A stretch of DNA of 64,000 nt from an uncultured Alistipes sp. GTDB lineage: Bacteria > Bacteroidota > Bacteroidia > Bacteroidales > Rikenellaceae. The translations under genes and the position numbers were made by a program. The notes under the pieces were generated by a model that did no database searches, was not told where the DNA came from, and saw only the letters and a list, made by a program, of their open reading frames with translations. Below are positions 1 through 8,529 of this stretch, one piece after another. The DNA is taken from the NCBI GenBank assembly GCA_900546065.1, contig URBK01000006.1:66716-130715 (forward strand), given 5' to 3'. Numbering within the stretch: the stretch's first letter is position 1; each line of letters begins with the position of its first letter.

Positions 1-1472
1 ATGGCGTCGACCTCATCCGTCGAGGTGACGGCGCCGCTCTCGATCATATCGAGTATGCGCAGCGTCTCACGCCGCGTGATATACTGTCCCGCCAGATCGA
101 ACCACTCGCCGCTGCCGTCATACTCGGGATCAGTATGCCCCGTCCCGATCATGGCTCCGAGCGCCGCCGCGATAGCCTTGTTATAGAGACGCAGTCCGCG
201 GCGAAGGTCGGCCGTGCGGATCCACGTCTTGTCGTAGCGATACTCCTCGGCATCGGGGTCACGGTGGCGCAGCTCCCGTATCGTACCCACGGCACGGAGC
301 ATCGCCCCCGTAACATAAGGATTATACTCCTCGAAGTTAACCACGTCACGGAACTTGCGCCGTTTGTCGCGCGCGGGCCACTTCTCCACATCGCGCACGA
401 CACCATAGCTCGCAAGGTTCGCCCCCGGCATCAGCCGCGAACGCCCGTCCCGCTCGATAAGGTACGAATACGGAAAGACCGACGTATCGTGGTGATACGA
501 GTGGTGACCCATCACCATCGTAAAGGCCCCCTCCAACGCCGGAGACATGATATATGCGCTCGATGCGAACTTGCAGCCGCGCAGATGCACGGCCTGATGC
601 ACGGCACCGCTCTTGAAGAGGTGGTTGCTCTGATTCGAGCCGCTGCCTGCGTTGAAGAAGGAGAACATGCCCGCTATAAGCAGCGACGACTTGTGATGCG
701 AGACGGTATAGGGACCTGCGAAGATCGAGGTAGCCTCACCGTTCTCGCAATGCGAATTGGCGAAGAAGAGCGACTCGGCCGCCGTGAAGCCGTTGTCCAG
801 ACGGCAGCTCTCCCCGACGAAGCAGTGCTCCACAATGGCGCCGTTGTCGATGACGGCACCCTCGGCCGCGATGAAGTCGTACGCCTTGACGTCGACACCG
901 ACCTTCACGCCGTCGCACAGCGTCCCGTTCTCAAGGGCCGACGCCCCGTCGACCGTCACATCGTCGCCGATACGCATCTCGCGCACGAAGCGCGCACCCA
1001 CGATACGGCAGTTGCGGCCCACCTCGCCGCACGAGGCCGAACGGCGCTCGGCATAGGCCGCAATCATCGACTCCAGAGCGGCTATCATACGCGGGCGGTG
1101 ACGATAGACGGCCATTACGTATGCCACCTGCGCCGTCAGCGTATCGTATATCATGATTGCACGGCCGCCGTTCTCGTTCATGGCCGCCACCTCCACGCCG
1201 TTGCCGAACGACGTGCGGGCGCGGCATTCAAGCGCCGTGACGGTATCGACTATCGTCCCCTCCCCTATATGGTAGTTCGCCACGCGCGAGCGGTAGATCC
1301 GCACGCCCGAAGCTATCGTAACCTCACCGTCGAAATGGCTGTAAGAGAGTTGCGTGGGGGCAAAATCATCCGACACGTGCACTCCAGCCCACGACGAAGA
1401 GGTGTTCCCCCTGCGTTCCAGTTCGGCAATCTCCTCCGATGTCAAAGCTCTAAGATGTGTCATTTCCGTCAT
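1..1472 (-). CDS. DUF4954 family protein, 3' part outside the window
   Basis: The gene reads leftward off the window edge, so only about 490 N-terminal codons are visible and no stop is seen. I chose the ATG at 1472, giving a protein that starts MTEMTHLRALTSEEIAELER; an ATG three codons later is also possible. After about residue 50 the protein has the short hydrophobic turns and Gly/Asn-rich rungs of a left-handed beta-helix (for example DDVTVDGASALENGTLCDGV). This matches my recollection of Bacteroidota DUF4954 proteins. The molecular function of the family is not known to me. The long plus-strand ORF over the same bases is a GC-driven shadow. Confidence 0.8.
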   Translation of the reverse strand, partial: MTEMTHLRALTSEEIAELERRGNTSSSWAGVHVSDDFAPTQLSYSHFDGEVTIASGVRIYRSRVANYHIGEGTIVDTVTALECRARTSFGNGVEVAAMNENGGRAIMIYDTLTAQVAYVMAVYRHRPRMIAALESMIAAYAERRSASCGEVGRNCRIVGARFVREMRIGDDVTVDGASALENGTLCDGVKVGVDVKAYDFIAAEGAVIDNGAIVEHCFVGESCRLDNGFTAAESLFFANSHCENGEATSIFAGPYTVSHHKSSLLIAGMFSFFNAGSGSNQSNHLFKSGAVHQAVHLRGCKFASSAYIMSPALEGAFTMVMGHHSYHHDTSVFPYSYLIERDGRSRLMPGANLASYGVVRDVEKWPARDKRRKFRDVVNFEEYNPYVTGAMLRAVGTIRELRHRDPDAEEYRYDKTWIRTADLRRGLRLYNKAIAAALGAMIGTGHTDPEYDGSGEWFDLAGQYITRRETLRILDMIESGAVTSTDEVDA

Positions 1473-1487
1473 GTTTATTGAGCGCCG

Positions 1488-1495
1488 CAAAGATA
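1488..1495 (-). promoter_or_regulatory. Candidate -7 element for the DUF4954 gene
   Basis: On the minus strand the bases read TATCTTTG, a perfect TAnnTTTG, 15 bases before the ATG at 1472. I see no good -33 TTG at the expected distance, so support is partial. Confidence 0.4.
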
Positions 1496-1800
1496 ATAAA
1501 AATTTTTAATAACGATCATCCATCGTATCCTGCGCGTCCATCGCATCTGCAAGCACACACAAACACTTAATTATAAATATATTACACGCAAAGCACATCA
1601 TTCGGCACGATAAATCGGCCTCAGATCCAAACCCTTGGCATACAAGATGGATGAACGGACGGAGCCATGCGGCAAGATCAAAATACCAACTCCATGTGTA
1701 CATAACGCGGCAAACGTCCAAATATTATTCCACGCCGCCGACACTCGGCCGACATACCGTAAAACAACACATGAATACACCCGTCAGCAGCCTAAACATA
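1496..1800. other. Intergenic stretch without a supported gene
   Basis: Short ORFs exist on both strands but have no family resemblance and overlap one another. It separates the DUF4954 promoter from the terminator of the next minus-strand gene. Confidence 0.5.
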
Positions 1801-1830
1801 AAATCCCCCGACAATATTGTCGGGGGATTT
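1801..1830 (-). terminator. Rho-independent terminator of the esterase-like gene
   Basis: A perfect 30-base palindrome with arms AAATCCCCCGACAAT and ATTGTCGGGGGATTT lies 17 bases beyond the minus-strand stop at 1848. On the minus strand it is followed by a T-rich stretch. Confidence 0.85.
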
Positions 1831-1847
1831 TGTAATGTGTGCAGGGC

Positions 1848-2797
1848 CTATTTGAGGTGCTGCTTGATGAACTCCTCGACCAGATCGAGCATCTCGGGTG
1901 TCCAGAACTGCCAGCTGCCATGGTCGGCATTGCGCAGCGCGTGGAATTCATACTCGCGCCAGTATTTTTCGAGTTCGTTTGCCAGCGAATCCGACTGCGA
2001 GAAGGGCACCACGCGATCCTTCGTGCCGTGTGCCAGAAATACGGGCGGCAGATCATCCGCATCCTTTATATAATACAACGGGCTTGCAGCCATCGCTGCC
2101 TCGGGCGCCTCCCATACCGCCTTGCGGCCTATGAGCAGACCCTCGGGACTCTCCGCATCGCCCTTCGTGGCGGCCGTCGGGTCATCCTTCATGTGCAGCA
2201 CGTCAGTCGGCGGGAAGTATGCGATTATGCCGTTCGTTTCGGGCAGGGTGTCGTGACCGATATGCAGACCCGTAAACAGCGCAGTATGCGCTCCCGACGA
2301 ACTGCCCAGACGAAGATGTTCCTTTCGTCGACACCATATTCGTCGGCATGCTCCCTCATATACCCAATGGCCGTGATGGCATCGTCACGCTGCGCGGGGA
2401 AGGTCGCAACCTCCGAAGGACGGTACTCGACAATGGCAATGACATACCCGCGCTTGGCCATGGCCGAGATCTGCGGCACGTCTGCGTAGAGATCCTGCTT
2501 CATCCACGCCGAGCCGCGCACATACATGATGCACGGGAAACGCCGCTGCGTATCGTCGTATGGTTGCGGCATGACGATCTGCAGCTTCAGGTCGTGGCCA
2601 TCCTTCGTGGCATATACCACATCCTTCAGATAGGTCAGCTTCCAAAGCTCGTCCTTCTGATCCAACATCTGCACCCGATCGTTCGTCGGTATGGCCTCGG
2701 GGAAATCCCGGCTGTTGTTCCTCGGGACGTTCTGGGCTGCGGCCGCAACCGACATACTGCATAATGCCATGGCAATACAAAGTTTTCTTACGTTCAT
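1848..2797 (-). pseudogene. Secreted alpha/beta-hydrolase (acetyl-esterase/lipase-like), frameshifted
   Basis: The start at 2797 encodes a signal peptide (MNVRKLCIAMALCSMSVAAAAQN), then an esterase/lipase-like fold. The frame is lost within a C run at 2305-2307 (plus strand). Restoring one base turns FVWAVRRE into FVWGSSSGAHTALFTGLHIG, which restores the G-x-S-x-G nucleophile elbow and joins the two halves. The downstream half keeps the acid (GTKDRVVPFSQS) and histidine (NADHG) regions and ends at 1848. The repaired protein would be about 317 residues. As written the product is cut before the catalytic serine. Either a real loss-of-function deletion or a homopolymer error would explain it; the substrate cannot be read from sequence. 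Confidence 0.8.
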
Positions 2798-3118
2798 GAT
2801 TCAAATTCGTTACACAAATACATCCCCGCGCCGACGACTTACGTTTCTGTCATTCCACACATTTAGGATGCAGCAATGCAGAATCCCGTTCGGGGCGGGG
2901 ATCGTTCATGCAACGGAACAAACGGCTCGAAAATTGTGCCAACGGATCGTCCGCGCGCGAATTTGCCTGCTGCGGACAATCACCGCATCGTCCGCGCGGA
3001 CGCCATCCGCATACACACGGCCGGCCGAAAGGTCTCAACGGCGCGAGGACAACCGCGACCGAACGGAATGGAGTTCAGGCAATCCGATTCAAATGTGCAT
3101 TTCAGCTCTCACCCTCTG
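2798..3118. other. Intergenic stretch, no feature supported
   Basis: It lies between the start of the broken esterase gene and the stop of the permease gene. A weak -7-like TGTATTTG on the minus strand near 2813-2820 could serve the esterase gene. No hairpin with a T-run and no convincing ORF were found. Confidence 0.4.
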
Positions 3119-4027
3119 TCACAATAATATATTGAACAGATAGCCGGAGACAACGGCCGTCAGGAAAATGACCAGCACGATCATGGCCACAAGTTGCTTC
3201 TTGAAGATACTTGCCAACATGGTCATTTCGGGTATAGCCATTCCGGCGCCTCCGATAATCAGCGATATTACCGCTCCGATGCTCATTCCTTTTCCCATCA
3301 GCGCCAGACCGATCGGTATGGCCGTCTCGGCACGAATGTACAGTGGAATACCCAATACGGCAGCTACGGGAATGGCAAACGGATTGTCCGGGCCCGCTAC
3401 CTTCATGACAAAATCCTGAGGCATGTAACCGTAAATACCGGCACCCAAAGCAACACCTACAAGCAAGTATCCCATGATTGGCCGCAGGCTGTCCCATGCT
3501 CCGGCAAAGGCCACCTTCAGCTTGCTCGGGAACGGCAGCGAGTGTTTGTCAACAACCTCATGGCTACCGGCACAGCAGGATGCCGGCTTCAGACGGACAT
3601 TTTTCACATACTTTTGGGCCCCGATCTTTTCGAGCAGAAACCCGAACAGTATGGAACACAAAAAGGCAATAACAAAATAGGCAACCATCGCTTTTATTCC
3701 GACCATGGCACCAAGCATTCCGAGAATAATCGGATTAAGCAATGGCGATGCGACCAAAAAAGACATGGTCGAACCGAAAGGAACCCCTGCATTCAGGAAT
3801 CCTACGGTCATAGGTATTGTCGAGCAGGCGCAAAACGGAGTCAATGCCCCGAAGCCTGCGGCGACGATATTTCCGAAAACTCCCGCGCCCGAAAGCCTCC
3901 TGCGGATCTTCTCTTCCGGGACATACATCAGAATAATCTCCACCAGAGCGCTGATAAACACGAATAATGCAATCAGCTCGATGGTTATCAGCACAAAATA
4001 TCGGAGTGTATCAATCAGTGTATTCAT
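3119..4027 (-). CDS. YraQ/ArsP-type permease (302 aa)
   Basis: This is a polytopic membrane protein with about eight hydrophobic segments and the motif FGALTPFCACSTIPMTVGFLNAGVP, typical of the YraQ/UPF0718 permease family that includes the methylarsenite exporter ArsP. A second cysteine pair (SCCAG) lies in the central loop. I prefer the ATG at 4027 because AAAGGGGA sits just upstream; the in-frame GTG at 4045 would add six residues that read through that ribosome site. It is the last gene of the minus-strand arsenic-type cluster, 19 bases after arsC. Export of a trivalent or organic arsenical is inferred from context; a thiol or other metalloid substrate is possible. Confidence 0.75.
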   Translation of the reverse strand: MNTLIDTLRYFVLITIELIALFVFISALVEIILMYVPEEKIRRRLSGAGVFGNIVAAGFGALTPFCACSTIPMTVGFLNAGVPFGSTMSFLVASPLLNPIILGMLGAMVGIKAMVAYFVIAFLCSILFGFLLEKIGAQKYVKNVRLKPASCCAGSHEVVDKHSLPFPSKLKVAFAGAWDSLRPIMGYLLVGVALGAGIYGYMPQDFVMKVAGPDNPFAIPVAAVLGIPLYIRAETAIPIGLALMGKGMSIGAVISLIIGGAGMAIPEMTMLASIFKKQLVAMIVLVIFLTAVVSGYLFNILL

Positions 4028-4046
4028 AATCGTTCCCCTTTTCACC

Positions 4047-4502
4047 TTATTTCACGTCCACACAACCGGATACGGATGTCTGCACCTGCAAGATTTCCGA
4101 GAAGTAGAAGCTGGTAAATACCGCGCGGATCTCGTCGCGTACACGGCGGAATTCGGAATCGATGAACTCCGGAGAGCCCTCAACTTGTGAAGGGTCATCA
4201 AAACCCACATGCAGGCGGCGGCCCACCTTGCCCGTAAATGCCGGGCAGCTTTCGTTCGCTCCGCCGCATACGGTGATCACATAATCCCACGGCTGATCAA
4301 GATAGGTGTCGACATGTGTCGGGACGTGTGAACCGATGTCGATGCCGGCCTCCCGCATCACCTCCACAGCCTTGGCGTTCACCCGTGCGGCGGGTTGCGT
4401 CCCGCCCGAGAAGACCTCGAGCGACGGATCCAGCGACTGCAGGAATCCATGGGCCATCTGGCTGCGGCAACTGTTTCCAGTGCAAAGAATCAATATACTC
4501 AT
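4047..4502 (-). CDS. arsC: Arsenate reductase, low-molecular-weight phosphatase type (151 aa)
   Basis: The protein begins MSILILCTGNSCRSQMAHGF. The P-loop CTGNSCRS is the CX5R active site of thioredoxin-coupled arsenate reductases of the LMW phosphatase fold. Further cysteines occur in VCGGANESCPAF, which would supply the resolving thiols that pass the disulfide to the surface. The longer reading frame upstream (to 4607) overlaps the preceding permease gene and adds residues unlike the family, so the ATG at 4502 is the true start. It lies 13 bases after the large permease gene and 19 before the second one, consistent with one transcript. Reduction of As(V) to As(III) for export is the expected role. 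Confidence 0.9.
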   Translation of the reverse strand: MSILILCTGNSCRSQMAHGFLQSLDPSLEVFSGGTQPAARVNAKAVEVMREAGIDIGSHVPTHVDTYLDQPWDYVITVCGGANESCPAFTGKVGRRLHVGFDDPSQVEGSPEFIDSEFRRVRDEIRAVFTSFYFSEILQVQTSVSGCVDVK

Positions 4503-4515
4503 GGCGTGTGTCCGA

Positions 4516-5856
4516 TTAAAAAAGATTTCCAAACACGAATCCCGACAGCGTGGCCATGACGATGACGAGCGCCACGTAGACCACCGTCTTTTTCGTTCCC
4601 AGCACACCTCGGATGACCAGCATGTTGGGCAGCGAGAGCGACGGCCCGGCCAACAGCAGCGCCAGAGCCGGCCCCTTGCCCATACCCGAAGCGAGCAACC
4701 CCTGAATAATCGGCACCTCGGTCAGCGTAGCGAAGTACATGAAGGCGCCGGTAAAGCTGGCGAAGAAGTTCGAAAGCAGCGAATTGCCACCGACAGCCCA
4801 TTCGATCCAGCTGTTCGGGATAATGCCCGCGATGGCCGTCCGGTCGTGTGTCGATCCGAGCAGAAACCCCGCCGTGACGACACCGACGGCCAGCAACGGC
4901 AGGATCTGTTTGGCAAAGCCCCACGCCGAGAGTGCCCATTCGCGGTTTTCCGCATCACGCTTGTCAAAAAGAAGGATCAGGGCAAGTGAGGCGATGGCTG
5001 TGAGCATCGGTATGAGCGGCACAAGTTTCTCTTCGCGTATAAACATATTGGCCAGCACGACCGAAACGGCAGTTGCCACAGCGCCCAGCGCCACCCACCG
5101 CAGACGGAGCCGCAGGATCCTCACCAGCGACCAGCACAACACTATCGACAGGGCGCCTGTGATGTACCACTTCCATGCAAAGATGGCCGACCACACACCA
5201 CGGTCCGAGGCGGCCGGCGCACCCCAGTTGGCGAATACGAGGATCAGCACCAGCGTGAAGAAGTGGAACGAGGTCTGCCATATAGGCCGTTTTTCCGGAG
5301 GCGGGACGATGTTCATCTGCTCCTCGCGCTTGGCCCGCTCCTCGCGGCGGAAGATGAACGACATCAGCAGACCGATGACAACCGAGAAGAGAATGGCGCC
5401 GACCGTCCGGGCGATACCCAGTTCGACGCCCAGAATCCGCGCCGTGAGGATAATGGAGAGTATGCTGATTGCCGGTCCCGAATAGAGAAAGGCGATTGCC
5501 GGGCCCAACCCTGCGCCGCGCTTGTAGATGCTCGTGAAAAGCGGCAGGATCGTGCAGGAGCAGACGGCGAGAATGCCGCCCGAGATGGCCGCCACGCTGT
5601 ACGAAAGCCACTTCTTGGCATTGGGCCCGAAGTACTTGAGAACGGAGCCCTGACTCACGAAGACGGCAATCACACCGGCGATGAAGAAGGCTGGAAGCAG
5701 GCACAGGATAACATGCTCGCGGGCATACCACTTCGCCAGATCGAGCGTCGCATCAATGGCCGTCTGGAAACGCTCACTGTCGAGCGGCAGGAAAAATACC
5801 GCCGCAAAAACAAGAATGATCCATGCAAGGATATTCAATTCCCGTTTTGTTTCCAT
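4516..5856 (-). CDS. Large permease of the ArsP/YraQ class (446 aa)
   Basis: The sequence shows about ten to twelve hydrophobic helices. The first half contains ISGGILAVCSCTILPLFTSIYKRGAGLGPA, with the Cys-Ser-Cys motif of ArsP-like permeases; the second half contains a related hydrophobic repeat ending LLLAGPSLSLPNMLVIRGVLG. A charged cytoplasmic loop (RREERAKREEQMN) separates them. It starts 11 bases after the thioredoxin-like gene and is followed by arsC. Efflux of trivalent organoarsenicals is the family role; the real substrate here is inferred. Two different YraQ-type permeases in one cluster is a notable redundancy. Confidence 0.75.
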   Translation of the reverse strand: METKRELNILAWIILVFAAVFFLPLDSERFQTAIDATLDLAKWYAREHVILCLLPAFFIAGVIAVFVSQGSVLKYFGPNAKKWLSYSVAAISGGILAVCSCTILPLFTSIYKRGAGLGPAIAFLYSGPAISILSIILTARILGVELGIARTVGAILFSVVIGLLMSFIFRREERAKREEQMNIVPPPEKRPIWQTSFHFFTLVLILVFANWGAPAASDRGVWSAIFAWKWYITGALSIVLCWSLVRILRLRLRWVALGAVATAVSVVLANMFIREEKLVPLIPMLTAIASLALILLFDKRDAENREWALSAWGFAKQILPLLAVGVVTAGFLLGSTHDRTAIAGIIPNSWIEWAVGGNSLLSNFFASFTGAFMYFATLTEVPIIQGLLASGMGKGPALALLLAGPSLSLPNMLVIRGVLGTKKTVVYVALVIVMATLSGFVFGNLF

Positions 5857-5867
5857 CGTGGTGTCTC

Positions 5868-6263
5868 TTAAATACCCAATATCTGTTTGACCTCGCTCTC
5901 CGAGGGTACATGCCCCTTGATCTTCACCACCCCGTCCACGACAACGGCCGGAGTGCTCATGATGTTGTAACTCATGATCTCGTCAATGTCTTCGATCTTG
6001 GTGAGTTGTACGTCGAGGTTGTTTTCATCGATCACCTTCATAATGACTTGATATGTAGCCTTGCATTTCGCGCAACCCGGGCCCAAAATCTTGATCTCCT
6101 TTACCGCCGTATGGGGCATATCGAGCCGTACACTATCGAAGTCCGCGGCCGCCGGTTTTTCGACCTCTTCCACAATCAGTTTGCCGCCGCATGAACACGA
6201 GCATGGTTTCGGTGAGAAGAGCGATGCCCAAAAGCCCTTTTTCTTTTCGTTTTTCGTTTCCAT
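5868..6263 (-). CDS. Small redox-active thioredoxin-like protein (MTH895/TM0996 type) with Cys-rich N-tail (131 aa)
   Basis: The C-terminal 80 residues are a minimal thioredoxin fold with KILGPGCAKCKATY, a CxxC pair at the usual place after strand 1, and the cis-Pro region MSTPAVVVDGVVKIKGH. The N-terminal 50 residues are unusual: a basic stretch (METKNEKKKGFWASLF) is followed by PCSCSCGGK, three closely spaced cysteines. The ATG at 6263 is chosen because the in-frame extension to 6413 overlaps arsG. Its place between arsG and the permease suggests that it supplies electrons or moves a metalloid to the exporter. Confidence 0.8.
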   Translation of the reverse strand: METKNEKKKGFWASLFSPKPCSCSCGGKLIVEEVEKPAAADFDSVRLDMPHTAVKEIKILGPGCAKCKATYQVIMKVIDENNLDVQLTKIEDIDEIMSYNIMSTPAVVVDGVVKIKGHVPSESEVKQILGI

Positions 6264-6274
6264 TTTCTTTATTT

Positions 6275-6982
6275 TTAGAAATACATGATCACACAATAAT
6301 AGATGCCGATAACCGTGAACAGTCCTCCGACGATCCTGTTCAGCCACTTCTGCACGGTCTGCATCCGGCCGTAAACCAGCCCTATGCGGCGGGCGCCGAA
6401 TGCCAGAATCCACGCGACGACCAACACCGGCAGCGCCGTGGCCACGGCGAACAGCACGGGCAGCAGATATCCCGCCGTAGAGGTTGCCGACATCGGGATG
6501 AGTATCCCGAAGTAGAAGACGCCGCTCGTGGGACAGAATGCAAGCGCAAACATCACTCCGAGCAGCAGAGCGCCCCAGCCGCCCCTGCGGGCCAGACTCT
6601 CGCCGTTGCCGCGGAACCCGAACGAAGGGAGCGGCAGCCGGTCACCAAGCAGCATGAAAACACCTATGGCGATCAGCAGCGAGCCCAAAACCAATTCGCC
6701 CCAATTGCCGATGGCTTTCTGGATGCCGAACATGCTCGAGCCCTCTTTCAGAATAAGGATCAACACGATGCCCAGCAACGTATATGAGAGCGTACGTCCC
6801 AACGTATAGAGCAAGCCGTTGCGGAAGATCCGTCGACGGTCGCCGATCTCCTTGCCGATGAATCCTATGGCGGCTATGTTCGTAGCCAGCGGGCATGGTG
6901 ACAAAGCCGTCAGCAGCCCCAGCAGAAAGGCCGTCAACGGAGGTGTCGTGCCGCTTTCCAGCAGCGATTGCAACCACTCCAT
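6275..6982 (-). CDS. ArsG-like CcdA/DsbD-family membrane transporter (235 aa)
   Basis: This is a six-helix protein of the CcdA/DsbD transmembrane family. Each half carries its conserved cysteine in a Pro-containing turn: LLTALSPCPLATNIAAIGFIG and MFALAFCPTSGVFYFGILIP. Proteins of this type next to arsF are annotated as ArsG, an aromatic aminobenzylarsenical efflux permease; a thiol electron carrier is the other possibility. The start at 6982 lies 6 bases after the stop of arsF, and the next gene begins 11 bases after its end, so translational coupling is likely. Confidence 0.75.
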   Translation of the reverse strand: MEWLQSLLESGTTPPLTAFLLGLLTALSPCPLATNIAAIGFIGKEIGDRRRIFRNGLLYTLGRTLSYTLLGIVLILILKEGSSMFGIQKAIGNWGELVLGSLLIAIGVFMLLGDRLPLPSFGFRGNGESLARRGGWGALLLGVMFALAFCPTSGVFYFGILIPMSATSTAGYLLPVLFAVATALPVLVVAWILAFGARRIGLVYGRMQTVQKWLNRIVGGLFTVIGIYYCVIMYF

Positions 6983-6988
6983 GACCGT

Positions 6989-7423
6989 CTATTTTTGCAG
7001 TTCGCGGATCCGGGCCGCCAAACCGGCCTTGAATGCCTCGGGAGCCTTGCGGGCATTGCCGAAAGCAAATTCCGTCAGATTCTCCGATGTCTCCTTTCCG
7101 TCTCTCCATCGGCAGAGATAGAGCGACGACCACGTTACCTGATATTTGTCGGCAAGAGCCTAGTTCTCCGGTTGCGAGATGTCGATTACACGCGAGACAA
7201 GCGTTCCGTCTTTCAACTCGCCGGCAAATTGCTCTTCGAGCGTCTCCTTCATCCGCTGCTCGATAGCCATACAGGTCGCACATCGTTGCTTCCCATGAAA
7301 ATACAGTACCTCGATACGATCCTTCGTATTTTCTTGATCGTTGCTTTTCTGCGCTTCCGACTTGCCGCCCCCGCAGGCAACCAGCACAAGGCTCAGCGCC
7401 ATCAATAAAACAGTTCTTTTCAT
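6989..7423 (-). pseudogene. arsF: ArsF-like nitroreductase-subunit lipoprotein with in-frame TAG
   Basis: The start at 7423 gives a lipoprotein signal (MKRTVLLMALSLVLVACGGG, lipobox LVAC) followed by a thioredoxin-like segment EVLYFHGKQRCATCMAIEQRM. Translation meets TAG at 7160-7162 after ISQPEN. The same frame continues for 57 codons as ALADKYQVTWSSLYLCRWRD and ends in RIRELQK at 6989, only 6 bases before arsG. Together these give the expected length of about 144 residues, so a single substitution to TAG interrupts an otherwise intact gene. The truncated 87-residue product keeps the CxxC. The family partners with ArsE/ArsG in the handling of nitroaromatic arsenicals. Confidence 0.75.
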
Positions 7424-7638
7424 TATCGTTTTTGATTTATTGGGTTGTACAGTTTCTTTACCGGTTCAGCCTACATACAATGCCGATTGATACCCTGTAT
7501 CTGAACATCTTATTACAAATCTCAGACTGCCTGTCGGGGCCGATATACCGACCGGTACGGCCTTGCCCACACTCAAATGGATCTTCTCCTTCTGTATCAT
7601 ATATTTGTATTTCGTAAAACAACGAACATTAATCTTGG

Positions 7639-7663
7639 AAAAAAGGGCCGTTTCCTACGGCCC
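7639..7663 (-). terminator. Terminator after arsR
   Basis: On the minus strand the stem GGGCCG/CGGCCC with a 7-base loop (7645-7663) is followed by six T. It lies 11 bases past the arsR stop, so arsR may be transcribed alone. The remaining 215 bases up to arsF hold no clear promoter that I can see. Confidence 0.8.
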
Positions 7664-7674
7664 GCTGTGTAAGA

Positions 7675-8010
7675 CTATTCGCAACAGGACTCCTTCTTGC
7701 AGACCGGCCGACCCCAAAAGGCGCCGAAGAGTCGTGAAGCTATCTCCCAATTCTCGCGATTGATGCAATACCGTACTTTCGGCGTTTCAATCTCGCCCTG
7801 AATCAGCCCGGCATCCTTCAACTCCTTGAGATGCTGGGACACGGTCGCCTTCGAGATGGGCAGCACCTCGTGAATGTCGCCGAAAAAGCAGCTCTCCTGC
7901 CGGGCCAGAAAATCGAGAATCGCAATTCGCGCCGGATGCCCCATTGCTTTAGCAAACCGCGCAAGACGCTCCTGATCAACCGCATATCCCTTTTCTCTCA
8001 TGATATTCAT
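7675..8010 (-). CDS. arsR: ArsR/SmtB-family metalloid-responsive repressor (111 aa)
   Basis: The protein is a winged helix-turn-helix with the ArsR signature [19 protein letters not shown] and recognition helix [19 protein letters not shown]. Cysteines sit at ESCFFGDI, at RYCIN and in the C-terminal tail VCKKESCCE; a C-terminal cysteine cluster is a plausible As(III) site. The start may be the ATG at 8010 or the one at 8001. It heads the minus-strand arsenic cluster but has its own terminator, so it could repress its own promoter and a second one in the 7424-7638 gap. Confidence 0.88.
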   Translation of the reverse strand: MNIMREKGYAVDQERLARFAKAMGHPARIAILDFLARQESCFFGDIHEVLPISKATVSQHLKELKDAGLIQGEIETPKVRYCINRENWEIASRLFGAFWGRPVCKKESCCE

Positions 8011-8011
8011 T

Positions 8012-8039
8012 GTTTGTTGTTCGCAAAACTACAAACATA
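8012..8039 (-). promoter_or_regulatory. arsR promoter -7 box with overlapping inverted repeat
   Basis: The minus strand reads TATGTTTG at 8032-8039, a perfect TAnnTTTG, 22 bases before the ATG. Overlapping it, GTTTGT (8012-8017) and ACAAAC (8031-8036) form an inverted repeat with a 13-base spacer. A repressor bound there would block the -7 box, so this is a candidate ArsR operator. Confidence 0.5.
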
Positions 8040-8049
8040 TTTAGAATAA

Positions 8050-8395
8050 AACAAGAAAAAAATAATTTTTCTACGGCTAATCTGCATGGAGGACACGATG
8101 AATACGACAAAAAGGCTTACATTATACTCGCAATCGAATGATATTTAGGAGATTCGCCTCTATACGATGCCGAGAGATTATGGATGAACGCACATAAATA
8201 CGGCTTACCAAAATATAAATCGCAATGGACACGGTTACAGATCACCGAACAGAACAAAAAGATAAGACCCCACACAGATGATTTAAAGTCCCATCATGGG
8301 CTTGTCCAAGGAATCAGCCCCAAGAGAGTATTAAGCTACCGTCAAAATTCGAACTTCTTTAAGAACGCGGACAAAATGCAGACACGGATGGCAAA
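8050..8395. other. AT-rich intergenic stretch, no gene supported
   Basis: A 79-codon plus-strand ORF (8184-8423) runs into the tRNA terminator and has no recognisable domain or promoter. I consider it chance. Confidence 0.5.
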
Positions 8396-8434
8396 ACAAA
8401 AATCCCAAACAGTTAATTTGTAACTGTCTGGGAT
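8396..8434 (-). terminator. Terminator of tRNA-Leu
   Basis: Arms ATCCCA-ACAGTTA and TAACTGT-TGGGAT (one unpaired base each side) flank a 5-base loop at 8402-8434. The minus strand continues TTTTTGTTTT. It starts 11 bases past the tRNA 3' end. Confidence 0.85.
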
Positions 8435-8445
8435 CTTTCTCATCG

Positions 8446-8529
8446 TACCCGGAGCCGGGGTCGAACCGGCACAGGGGTGAACCTACTGGTGTTTGAGACC
8501 AGCGCGTCTACCGATTCCGCCATCCGGGC
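8446..8529 (-). tRNA. tRNA-Leu (anticodon CAA)
   Basis: The minus strand folds as a type II tRNA: acceptor GCCCGGA with TCCGGGT, D arm GCGGAATCGGTAGACGC, anticodon arm CTGGT-CTCAAAC-ACCAG (anticodon CAA), an extra arm, and T arm GCCGGTTCGACCCCGGC. The first acceptor pair is G-U and no CCA is encoded. The length of 84 bases suits tRNA-Leu. Confidence 0.95.

Noticed and set aside
135..1481. Long plus-strand ORF of 448 codons
   Set aside because: It lies antisense to the DUF4954 coding frame; its composition is Arg/His-rich as expected for a GC-driven shadow and it has no recognisable domain.
8184..8423. 79-codon ORF in the gap before tRNA-Leu
   Set aside because: It runs into the tRNA terminator, has no promoter or domain, and its composition is random for AT-rich DNA.
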